NCBI GenBank assembly: GCA_023416995.1
Contig: JAEZGI010000057.1
Coordinates: 1 to 64,000 of the forward strand
Source of the DNA: Bacteroidota bacterium
GTDB taxonomy: Bacteria > Bacteroidota > Bacteroidia > Chitinophagales > Chitinophagaceae
Direction of reading: 5' to 3'
Length of the DNA stretch: 64,000 nt
Numbering within the stretch: position 1 is the stretch's first letter; each line of letters begins with the position of its first letter. A program made the position numbers and the translations under genes. A model generated the notes under the pieces. That model saw only the letters and a list, made by a program, of their open reading frames with translations. It made no database searches and had not been told where the DNA came from. Shown one piece after another: positions 53,534 through 61,300 of this stretch.

Positions 53534-54581
53534 TGAGCCCGGTGCAGGGGATCGTACACTTTTTTTCGTTGCTTTCGATAGCAAGTTCAATCAACCTGAT
53601 GGTATTATAACCATGTTCAGGTTTTTCAGTAACAGCTGCTCCCTCTGCAATGGAACGATAAACGCTGTTATAATATTCACCATAATGCCCACGATGTGAT
53701 GGATACGTTTCGCGAACGGGTTCACCGTTTTTTTCGGTATGTAACAATCCATGTATCTCAGCCGGTTCAACTCCCCAGTCATCACCCAGCGGTTTTTCGC
53801 CTGCGCGCAGTCTGGCTTCCTGCACATCTTCCCCGTATTTAATAAAAGAACCTTTGGTGCCATGGATCATGTACCTCGGGCCTGGCTCACGGACAAGCAT
53901 ACCCGCTTTTAGTATTACTTTCAAAAAGCCATAGTCAAGTTTCAATTCAAAATTATCATCTACCTGTGCATGTGGTCTTTGTAATCGTATATCTGCAGTA
54001 ATAGCTGCCGGTGTACCAAACAGGGTAAAAGCCTGATCAATCAGGTGCGCGCCGAGATCGAACAGGATGCCACTGCCGGGCATGGGCTTTTCCCTCCACG
54101 CCTGGGGGCGCTGCTCGGCGCGGTACCGATCGTAATGAGCTTCAAACTCATGAATCTCGCCGAGTAACTTCCGTGAGATGATTTCGCGGATCGTATGATA
54201 ATCGCTTACATACCGGCGGTTCTGATACACGCTCAATATTTTGCCGGATTTTTTAGCGATGTCAACCAGTTCTGCTGCCTCTTCTGAATTGTTTGCGAAT
54301 GGTTTTTCCAGAACCACATGTTTACCGGCAGAAAGTGCCAGCTTTGCGTATGGAAAATGCGTTTCGTTTGGAGTTGTGATAACAATAAGATCCAGCTCAG
54401 GATCATTCACCATTTCCTCAATGGTCCGGACAATCTTTACACCGGGATAAAGCCGGGACGATTCCGATTTTGATCTTTCCAATACTGAGCTCAATTGAAA
54501 TAGCGGGGATGCCTCAATAAATGGAGCATGAAAAACCTTTGCAGAAATGCCGAAACCTACGATACCCGTTCTGATAATCAT
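53511..54581 (-). CDS. Gfo/Idh/MocA family oxidoreductase
   Basis: A 356-residue NAD(P)-dependent sugar or polyol dehydrogenase. The Rossmann loop is IRTGIVGFGISAKVFHAPFI. The catalytic Lys region is HVVLEKPFANNSEEA. The active-site region is GSGILFDLGAHLIDQAFTLFG. The C-terminal domain is the usual beta-sheet. It follows the gluconate permease by 22 bases on the same strand, so both probably serve one sugar-acid pathway. Substrate unknown. Confidence 0.92.
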   Translation of the reverse strand: MIIRTGIVGFGISAKVFHAPFIEASPLFQLSSVLERSKSESSRLYPGVKIVRTIEEMVNDPELDLIVITTPNETHFPYAKLALSAGKHVVLEKPFANNSEEAAELVDIAKKSGKILSVYQNRRYVSDYHTIREIISRKLLGEIHEFEAHYDRYRAEQRPQAWREKPMPGSGILFDLGAHLIDQAFTLFGTPAAITADIRLQRPHAQVDDNFELKLDYGFLKVILKAGMLVREPGPRYMIHGTKGSFIKYGEDVQEARLRAGEKPLGDDWGVEPAEIHGLLHTEKNGEPVRETYPSHRGHYGEYYNSVYRSIAEGAAVTEKPEHGYNTIRLIELAIESNEKKCTIPCTGLINSYHLP

Positions 54582-54603
54582 ACTGCAATATCCTTAAACT
54601 CTT

Positions 54604-55917
54604 TTAAACAATCATATTCAAAAGCATTACACCGGCTATACCGACAATGGCTACCACGGTTTCCATCAGCGACCATGAACGTAAGCTGTCTTTAATACTC
54701 AGGTTAAAATATTCTTTGAACATCCAGAAACCTGCATCGTTCACATGCGAGAACATGAGACTTCCCGCTCCGATCGCGAGCACCATGAGATTTGGATTTG
54801 CGCCGGTCTGCGCGAGGATCGGCGCCATAATGCCGGCTGTTGTGAGGCCTGCAACCGTTGCAGAGCCAATACAAACGCGGATGATGCAGGCTATGAGCCA
54901 GCCAAGAATAAGCGGGTGAACATCCCAGGTCTGAAGAACTGAAGCAATTTCATTACTTACGCCGCTATCAATAAATACCTGTTTCAGGGCTCCGGCGCCG
55001 GCAACAATGAAAATAATCATGGCAATGTCTTTCACAGCATCACCATAGATATTCATGAGATGAGAGATGGATTTGCCCATGTTTACACCAAGGGTATAGG
55101 TGGCCACGATCAGGGCGATCAGCATTACTATGTTGGGATCACTCACAAATAAAACAAAATCGTGCATTGTACCGGTGGTAGGCATTACCACTGGTAATAA
55201 GGTAGTGACGATCAATAACATCACCGGTAACAATGATGAAATAAAACTGTTAGCGCGGCCTGGCAAAGATTCTTCGGGTAAAGTGTTTACAACAAAGGTC
55301 TGCAGCGGCACAGCCACTATTCCTTTCACTGTTTTTGCGAATATAGGTCCGGCAATCACGATGGCGGGAATTGCCACCACGAGACCATATAAAAGGGTGA
55401 GCCCCATGTTGGCACCAAACTGAGCGACGAGCGCGGTGGGAGCCGGGTGGGGCGGAAGAAAGCCATGAGTTACCGAAAGGGAAGCAAGCATAGGCAGACC
55501 GATATAAACGGCCGGCAACTTATACTGGTAGACCACTGAAAATATAAGCGGAATCATCAACACGAAGCCAACATTGTAGAAAAGAGGAATACCAACGATA
55601 AAACCAGTGGCCATGAGCGCCCACTGTATGTATTTTACCCCGAAAATCTTCATCATAGTGGAGGCGATCTGTTGAGCTGCGCCACTTTCGGCGACGAGCT
55701 TCCCGAGCATAGCACCCAGGCTGATCACAATTACCAGGCTCCCAAGTGTGTCACCAATGCCTTTCTGTACGGCACCGCTTACTTTGCTCATTGGAATTCC
55801 AAGGGCAATACCGGTAATGATGGATACTATCAGGAAAGCTAAAAAGGCATTCACTTTGCCCCACGAGATAAGAATTACGAGCGCGAGAATACATAAGACA
55901 ATGGTTAGTATGGTCAT
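54604..55917 (-). CDS. GntP family gluconate:H+ symporter
   Basis: A 437-residue transporter with about 12 transmembrane helices and the family motifs HGFLPPHPAPTALVAQFGANMG, CIIRVCIGSATVAGLTTAGIMAPI and GSLMFSHVNDAGFWMFKEYF. Members import gluconate and related sugar acids. It heads a unit with the Gfo/Idh/MocA enzyme. An inverted repeat at 55922-55942 sits directly before its ATG. Confidence 0.95.
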   Translation of the reverse strand: MTILTIVLCILALVILISWGKVNAFLAFLIVSIITGIALGIPMSKVSGAVQKGIGDTLGSLVIVISLGAMLGKLVAESGAAQQIASTMMKIFGVKYIQWALMATGFIVGIPLFYNVGFVLMIPLIFSVVYQYKLPAVYIGLPMLASLSVTHGFLPPHPAPTALVAQFGANMGLTLLYGLVVAIPAIVIAGPIFAKTVKGIVAVPLQTFVVNTLPEESLPGRANSFISSLLPVMLLIVTTLLPVVMPTTGTMHDFVLFVSDPNIVMLIALIVATYTLGVNMGKSISHLMNIYGDAVKDIAMIIFIVAGAGALKQVFIDSGVSNEIASVLQTWDVHPLILGWLIACIIRVCIGSATVAGLTTAGIMAPILAQTGANPNLMVLAIGAGSLMFSHVNDAGFWMFKEYFNLSIKDSLRSWSLMETVVAIVGIAGVMLLNMIV

Positions 55918-55921
55918 AGCT

Positions 55922-55942
55922 TTCGTGAGTTGTGTTCACGAA
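55922..55942. promoter_or_regulatory. Inverted repeat before the gluconate permease
   Basis: TTCGTGA and TCACGAA are perfect arms separated by seven bases. The repeat ends four bases from the permease ATG (55917, minus strand). It is a plausible operator for a sugar-acid responsive repressor; none is encoded nearby. Confidence 0.45.
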
Positions 55943-55991
55943 TATATAGTAATATGACAAAAAGCCCTACTAACGGTAATAAACAGTGCGA

Positions 55992-56339
55992 TTATTGGGT
56001 CAACAGGTAAGAATCGATCGCTTTAAGCGAGATAGGTTTCTCCCAGATCCGGAGGTTAGGCGTTACTTTAACGCTTGGCAGATTAGGATGATAGGCGCTG
56101 ATGAGATTCAGCCTCACCTCAGGATGGCGTTCAAGAATTTCTCTTGCATGATCCCACCCCAGGCCATCAGGTAAATTATTATCAAGGAAAACTATGTCTG
56201 GTGAGAACTGGTCGATCTTGTTCAGGCCCTCATCAAGGGTGTGTGCAAGCTCAACCACGTAGCGTTTTTTCTGGTTCAAAAAAGTTTTCATCAACAAACA
56301 CAGGTCCACCTCATCATCTATAATTAAAACTTTTTCCAT
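55992..56339 (-). CDS. Single-domain response regulator
   Basis: A 115-residue receiver domain (MEKVLIIDDEVDLCLLMKTF) with phosphoacceptor Asp53 in FLDNNLPDGLG and a conserved Lys in WEKPISL. No output domain is present. ATG 56339 is chosen because the receiver consensus starts there; longer reading frames upstream have no receiver-like sequence. It is divergent from the YtxH operon. Confidence 0.9.
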   Translation of the reverse strand: MEKVLIIDDEVDLCLLMKTFLNQKKRYVVELAHTLDEGLNKIDQFSPDIVFLDNNLPDGLGWDHAREILERHPEVRLNLISAYHPNLPSVKVTPNLRIWEKPISLKAIDSYLLTQ

Positions 56340-56532
56340 GAATGTTTTTAACGTAGCCATACTTACTATAAAAGAGATGCCGCGATCAAGCTTACCAGGT
56401 TTTAGAGCATATAACGGTCTAATGTGGATTATATTTCCCAACAGTCCATACAAAGTTTAATGTCGGGCAATAGGCTGAACGGCACGATTTTTTGCACTTA
56501 TGTTGTATTCGTAAAAATATAAAAAATCAGTT

Positions 56533-56802
56533 ATGACTACCAACACAAAACTTATTTTAGGTATAGTAGGAGCAGCAGCTGCGGGTGCTGTGATCGGCTT
56601 AATGTTAGCACCGGAAAAGGGTAGCGAACTTCGCGAACGCATAAAAAGCCGCGCAAGCGACTTTGCTGGTGAAATTGCAGACCTTGTTGCAACAGGTAAA
56701 GAGAAGTTGGGTGTGATGACAGAAGGTGCCGCTGAACAAGCAAACAATCTTAAATCAGAGGCTGAAAACCGCGTCAATAAACTGAAGCAAGGCCTGAGCT
56801 AA
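56533..56802 (+). CDS. YtxH domain protein
   Basis: An 89-residue protein with an N-terminal membrane anchor (LILGIVGAAAAGAVIGLML) and then the YtxH motif APEKGSELRERIKSRASDFAGEI. An amphipathic helical tail follows (TEGAAEQANNLKSEAENR), probably a short coiled coil. YtxH-like proteins are envelope-stress or general-stress associated in other bacteria. It is followed by a terminator before the next two genes. Confidence 0.9.
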   Translation: MTTNTKLILGIVGAAAAGAVIGLMLAPEKGSELRERIKSRASDFAGEIADLVATGKEKLGVMTEGAAEQANNLKSEAENRVNKLKQGLS

Positions 56803-56807
56803 ATACC

Positions 56808-56841
56808 AAATCAGGCAGGAGCATCCTGCCTGATTTTTTTT
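56808..56841 (+). terminator. Rho-independent terminator after the YtxH gene
   Basis: Perfect 13-base stem (AAATCAGGCAGGA with TCCTGCCTGATTT) and loop GCA, followed by a run of T. It is five bases after the stop. It probably gives more YtxH transcript than transcript of the two genes beyond. Confidence 0.92.
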
Positions 56842-56866
56842 AAACAAATCGTGACAATCCACCATC

Positions 56867-57208
56867 ATGGCAGAACTTAAGAATAAGGCAGACGATCTCA
56901 TTGAACACGCCGGGGATTACGTTGAAACATATTACAAACTGGGATTGCTGAAACTGACGCAAAAATCATCAAATGCCGGATCAGCCGTCATTGCCGGCAT
57001 TTTACTGGGCGTTCTTGCATTCTTTTTTATGCTGTTTCTTGGTATGGGGCTGGCCTGGTTAATCGGCGACGCGCTGGATAGTGTAATGGCCGGTTACTTT
57101 ATTGTTGCTGGTATCTATTTACTCCTGATCCTCTGCCTGGTATTCATGCGGAAGAAACTGATCGATCCATTTTTTAGAAACCTGATAGTGAGGAAGATTT
57201 ATGAATAA
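56867..57208 (+). CDS. Holin-superfamily-like membrane protein (phage_holin_3_6 family)
   Basis: A 113-residue protein with a short charged N-terminus (LKNKADDLIEHAGDYVETYYKLG) and two transmembrane helices (AVIAGILLGVLAFFFMLFLGM; MAGYFIVAGIYLLLILCLVFM). It matches the small holin-like family common in Bacteroidota, which has no known phage link here. It overlaps the next gene by eight bases. Confidence 0.85.
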   Translation: MAELKNKADDLIEHAGDYVETYYKLGLLKLTQKSSNAGSAVIAGILLGVLAFFFMLFLGMGLAWLIGDALDSVMAGYFIVAGIYLLLILCLVFMRKKLIDPFFRNLIVRKIYE

Positions 57209-57569
57209 GACGATTCACACCTACGACGAACTTGTAGCTGAAAGGGCGAGGCTTGAAGCTTTACTGGAGGCGCAGAAGGACTTGCTTAAGATCGAGTTTG
57301 ACAATATCAAGGCTGAACTGAAACCGGCAACGAATGTATTGTCGTTTGCAGGGAATTTTACACAAAAAACAAGATCAAATCCGTTGCTTGGAATGGCGGT
57401 GAGTCTTTCAACCGATATACTGATGCGCACCTTTTTCCTTAAAAAAGCTGGGTGGGCGGTTAAAGCCTTCATGCCTTTTGTTATTAAAAAGGTGACGAAC
57501 AAAGTTATATCCCGCGCTCCTGCATCAAAACCGGGTTTAGCAGGTAAGTTGGTCCGGGCTGTAGTTTAA
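57201..57569 (+). CDS. Small membrane-associated protein following the holin-like gene
   Basis: A 122-residue protein with an N-terminal helical region (TYDELVAERARLEALLEAQKD) and a hydrophobic centre around FFLKKAGWAVKAFMPFVIKK. The tail is basic. The ATG at 57201 overlaps the preceding stop by eight bases, so the two are translationally coupled. It commonly follows YtxH and the holin-like gene in this phylum. Function unknown. Confidence 0.8.
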   Translation: MNKTIHTYDELVAERARLEALLEAQKDLLKIEFDNIKAELKPATNVLSFAGNFTQKTRSNPLLGMAVSLSTDILMRTFFLKKAGWAVKAFMPFVIKKVTNKVISRAPASKPGLAGKLVRAVV

Positions 57570-57572
57570 TAG

Positions 57573-58004
57573 TTATGCGGGTATTGCAGCCGTGTGCAAC
57601 CAATAGCTGCGGATGCTATCAACTACGTCCAGTAAAGCATCAAAACTTACGGGTTTAATTATATAGGTGTTGGCACCCAGCTCATAGCACCGTTTAATTT
57701 CGTTTTCATTTTTCGTCGTTGTGAAAACAATCACCGGGATTTTCTTAAGCATCGGGTTGCTTTTGATTTCCCGAAGCACCTCTCTGCCATCTTTCTTTGG
57801 CATGTTCAGATCCAGTAACACAAAACGGGGATAATGAATCAGATTGTCATCTCCCGCCTTCAGATCAGAAAGATAATTCAGCACTTCCACCCCGTTTTCC
57901 ACAAAGTCAATGCGCTCGGTATATCCTTTCTCCTGAAACGCCGTTTCAAGCAGGTATCTGTCATCTGCATCATCATCAGCTATTAAGATAGAGTGTCGCT
58001 TCAT
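57573..58004 (-). CDS. Single-domain response regulator (Rcp1-like)
   Basis: A 143-residue receiver domain (HSILIADDDADDRYLLETAF) with phosphoacceptor Asp65 in LLDLNMPKKDG and a conserved Lys in IIKPVSFDAL. The extra loop after the first helix (NGVEVLNYLSDLKAGDDN) is typical of Rcp-like regulators paired with PAS/phytochrome kinases. ATG 58004 is the receiver start. It is convergent with the gene before it and divergent from rpoN across 348 bases. Confidence 0.92.
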   Translation of the reverse strand: MKRHSILIADDDADDRYLLETAFQEKGYTERIDFVENGVEVLNYLSDLKAGDDNLIHYPRFVLLDLNMPKKDGREVLREIKSNPMLKKIPVIVFTTTKNENEIKRCYELGANTYIIKPVSFDALLDVVDSIRSYWLHTAAIPA

Positions 58005-58089
58005 ATGTTCTTTTGCAGCAGCGAAAATAATCATTAAAAGTGTAGCTATAAATATGAACTCGGTCATATCCATGTCACTCTTGTTCGTT

Positions 58090-58201
58090 GTAGAAATGTT
58101 TCTACGAATGTAAATCCTGTAATAAGAGCGGGGTGCGGAATTAAATTCCAGGAGACTTAAACATGTGGAATTTATGCTACATTTAGCATGGTACAATTGT
58201 A
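58090..58201. repeat. Cluster of four inverted repeats upstream of rpoN
   Basis: Within 112 bases of the 58005-58352 intergenic region are four repeats, all perfect. GTAGAAA/TTTCTAC has a two-base gap (58090-58105). TAAATTCCA/TGGAATTTA has a 15-base gap (58142-58174). ATGCTA/TAGCAT has a four-base gap (58174-58189). TACAATTGTA is a gapless palindrome (58192-58201). No T run follows, so they are not terminators. They may be regulator sites or a folded leader. The rest of the gap shows nothing clear. Confidence 0.5.
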
Positions 58202-58352
58202 GAAATATCTGAAGAATGTAATTTAAAACAGAATCAGTGTTCGTGATCGGGTTGATTTTCAACTAATTGAATATTTCCACAATTATTATGTCGTTTTTTC
58301 GACTTTGGTGCTTTTGTTGGAAGGTAATAAGCCACAAAACTTGTTCAACGTT

Positions 58353-59768
58353 ATGATTCAACAAAGTCTCACCCAGAAGCAAGGTTTAAAAATCTTACCA
58401 CAGCAAATCCAACTGCTTAATTTCTTTCGATTAAATCAGTTAGAGTTGGAGCACCGGATTCAGCAGGAGCTCGAAGAAAATCCCTTGCTTGAGAAAACAG
58501 ATGATGCGGAAAACGCAGACACTACCGACGCAGGAACAGTGGAAGACTACAAAGATTACGATGAATTCGTTTATGATGACATCCCTGACTACAAGTTAGA
58601 ATATGCAAATTATCTGCCCGAAGACACGACGTTTCAGTCTTCACTGGCGGACAGTATCGATTTCAGGGAAGAAGCCAAACAACAGTTCAGGATGTTGTGG
58701 ACCGACGACAAGGAATGGCCATTGGCAGACTTCATCATCGACTCGCTCAATGACTCGGGTATGCTGGAACAAAAACTCGAGCAGATGGCCGAGAACTATT
58801 CTTTTAAAAACGGTCTGTGGATCGAAGCTGATGTAGTTCAGAAAATACTTGAGAAAGTTCAACAGCTTGAGCCGTATGGTCTCGGTGCTGCAGACACCAG
58901 GGAGTGTTTGTTGTTACAGTTGGAGCGCATGAACACTAAAAGGCCCGATGTGAAAATGGCAATCACACTATTACGTGATTACTATGATGAAATGAAAGGA
59001 GCTAACATGGAGAAGATATGTCAGCGTCTGCAGCTTGAAGAAGAAGAACTGAAAATTGTACTTCACCTCATTTCAACCTTAAAGCTTCGTCCGGTTACCG
59101 ATACAAACCGTACTGCAACCGATAAACAGAAGATCATCCCGGACTTTATTGTAAGAATGGAAGGCGATAAGCTGGAAGTAGAGTTGTACAACAGCCGGTC
59201 TTCTACACTGCATATAAACACATCATGGAAAGAATCTGTAGAAGCGCAGTGCGAAGGCAAACAACAAAAAGAAGCAAAGGTGTACCTGCGCAACAAACTG
59301 CAGTCCGCCCAGTGGTTTATCGATGCAATACGGCAGCGTGAAACCAATATGCTGCAGGTTATGAAAACCATTGTAAAACTTCAGGAAGATTATTTCCGTG
59401 AAGGTGATATCAGGCTGCTGAAACCCATGATATTGAAAAATGTTGCTGACCTGGTAAATCTCGATATCTCAACAATTTCAAGGATCACCAGTAACAAATA
59501 CGCTGAAACCAGTTTTGGTACCCTGTTACTGAAGGACCTGTTTACAGAAGGCCTTGTGAATGAAAAAGGAGAATCAACAAGTAACCGGGTAATACAATCA
59601 ACCATAGAAGAGGTGATAAGACTGGAAGACAAAAAGAAACCTTTGACTGACCAGCAGCTCGTTGCTATACTGGCAGAAAAAGGTTATTCAATTGCCAGGC
59701 GCACGGTGGCCAAATACCGTGAATTACTGCAGATACCAGTGGCTCATCTGCGTGGAATATGGAGCTGA
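58353..59768 (+). CDS. rpoN: RNA polymerase sigma-54 factor
   Basis: A 471-residue sigma factor that recruits RNA polymerase to -24/-12 promoters. Region I is Gln/Leu-rich (LTQKQGLKILPQQIQLLNFF). An acidic region II follows (DDAENADTTDAGTVEDYKDY). The core-binding and HTH domains come next, with the RpoN box ARRTVAKYRE at 448-457. ATG 58353 is chosen because the region I consensus starts there. It sits directly upstream of a sigma-54 activator. Confidence 0.97.
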   Translation: MIQQSLTQKQGLKILPQQIQLLNFFRLNQLELEHRIQQELEENPLLEKTDDAENADTTDAGTVEDYKDYDEFVYDDIPDYKLEYANYLPEDTTFQSSLADSIDFREEAKQQFRMLWTDDKEWPLADFIIDSLNDSGMLEQKLEQMAENYSFKNGLWIEADVVQKILEKVQQLEPYGLGAADTRECLLLQLERMNTKRPDVKMAITLLRDYYDEMKGANMEKICQRLQLEEEELKIVLHLISTLKLRPVTDTNRTATDKQKIIPDFIVRMEGDKLEVELYNSRSSTLHINTSWKESVEAQCEGKQQKEAKVYLRNKLQSAQWFIDAIRQRETNMLQVMKTIVKLQEDYFREGDIRLLKPMILKNVADLVNLDISTISRITSNKYAETSFGTLLLKDLFTEGLVNEKGESTSNRVIQSTIEEVIRLEDKKKPLTDQQLVAILAEKGYSIARRTVAKYRELLQIPVAHLRGIWS

Positions 59769-59818
59769 CATTAAACCTAAATCACTAAAAATAAAACTTA
59801 AAAAAAACAAAACCAGCT

Positions 59819-61294
59819 ATGCAGAAAATCCTGATCATTGATGATGACCGCGACATGTGTTTATTACTAAAAAGATTCTTATCAAGGCATGGCTATGAGG
59901 TTTCGGAAGTGTACAGTGGTAAGAAAGCACTGGATATGGCGGACGAGTTCCGGCCTGACCTGGTGATGTGTGACTTCCGGCTGGAAGACATGGATGGCAA
60001 CACCGTACTGGTAAAGATGAAAGAGAAATTTCCGGCAGTTCCGTTCATCATCATTACAGGGTATAGCGATATTAAAACTGCAGTTGAGGTAATGAAGCTC
60101 GGTGCATATGATTATGTAACCAAGCCACTGATACCGGATGAGATTTTGATGACTATCCGCAAGGCTTTAAATGCTCCTGCTGAGGTTCGGCAGCCGGTTG
60201 AAAGTGGTGTTGCGGCTCCTGTTGCGGTTCGTGCGGCAGATAACAGGGAAAAGAAAAGCAATCACTCATCTGCAGGCGAATATATTTTTGACAACAGCCC
60301 TGTATTTCAGACTATCCTTAAGCAAATAGATCTTGTTGCGCCAACCAATTACAGCGTTATCATTTATGGTGAAAGCGGAAGTGGTAAGGAAGCAATCGCA
60401 CAGGAGATTCATAAAAGAAGCAAACGTAAAGAGAAACCATTTGTAGCCATCGACTGCGGTGCCTTGTCAAAAGAGCTGGCTGGTTCCGAGCTGTTCGGAC
60501 ATGAAAAAGGATCGTTTACCGGGGCACTGAATCAAAAGCAGGGCAGTTTTGAAATTGCTAACGCTGGAACAATATTCCTCGATGAGATTGCTAACCTTTC
60601 TTATGATATCCAGGTATCGCTGCTACGCGTGGTCCAGGAAAGAAAAATGCGCCGCGTTGGTGGTGTTAAAGATATTGAACTTGATGTACGGATCATCATT
60701 GCAAGTAATGAGCGCCTTTGGGATGCAGCACGTAAAGGAATATTCCGCGAGGATCTGTATCATCGCTTTAATGAGTTCAGCATTGATGTTCCTCCTTTAA
60801 GAGAACGTAAGGAAGATATCATGTTGTTTGCAAGACATTTTCTCCAGTTAACCAACAGGGAGCTTGGAAAGTCAGTGAAGGGATTTTCAAAAGAAGTGGA
60901 GATGATCTTTCATAATTATGTATGGCACGGTAACCTCCGTGAAATGAAAAATGTGGTGAAGCGTGCGGTATTGTTAACCGATGGTGACATGGTAGACGTA
61001 CGTACATTACCATTTGAAATCTCCAACCATAGCAAACTGCAGTTTGATGTTACACCTGAGGCTGCGCAGGCGGCACCGGTCGTGGCGCCGCCACCGGTTC
61101 ACACAGAAACGACCCGGCCTTTTCACGGAGATTTATCATTAAAGGAAGCCAGTCTTGATGCTGAATATGAAATGATCCTTGAGGCGCTGAAAAAGGCGAA
61201 TTATAATAAAAGTAAAGCTGCAAGAATCCTGAATATCGATAGAAAAACGCTGTATAATAAGATGAAGCAGTACCAGGAGCTTAACAATCTATAA
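59819..61294 (+). CDS. Sigma-54-dependent response regulator (NtrC family)
   Basis: A 491-residue activator with three domains. The receiver has phosphoacceptor Asp52 in MCDFRLEDMDG. The AAA+ domain has Walker A GESGSGKE near 184-191 and a GSFTGA sigma-contact loop at 231-236 (GAFTGA in most relatives). The C-terminal Fis-type helix-turn-helix is NKSKAARILNIDRKTLYNKM. It is 50 bases after rpoN and six bases before a histidine kinase gene, so they are likely functional partners. Confidence 0.96.
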   Translation: MQKILIIDDDRDMCLLLKRFLSRHGYEVSEVYSGKKALDMADEFRPDLVMCDFRLEDMDGNTVLVKMKEKFPAVPFIIITGYSDIKTAVEVMKLGAYDYVTKPLIPDEILMTIRKALNAPAEVRQPVESGVAAPVAVRAADNREKKSNHSSAGEYIFDNSPVFQTILKQIDLVAPTNYSVIIYGESGSGKEAIAQEIHKRSKRKEKPFVAIDCGALSKELAGSELFGHEKGSFTGALNQKQGSFEIANAGTIFLDEIANLSYDIQVSLLRVVQERKMRRVGGVKDIELDVRIIIASNERLWDAARKGIFREDLYHRFNEFSIDVPPLRERKEDIMLFARHFLQLTNRELGKSVKGFSKEVEMIFHNYVWHGNLREMKNVVKRAVLLTDGDMVDVRTLPFEISNHSKLQFDVTPEAAQAAPVVAPPPVHTETTRPFHGDLSLKEASLDAEYEMILEALKKANYNKSKAARILNIDRKTLYNKMKQYQELNNL

Positions 61295-61300
61295 TCGAGT

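Noticed and set aside
57201..57569. Phage origin for the holin-like gene and its neighbour
   Set aside because: No phage structural, lysis or integrase genes are nearby. The YtxH/holin-like/small protein trio is a common chromosomal set in this phylum.
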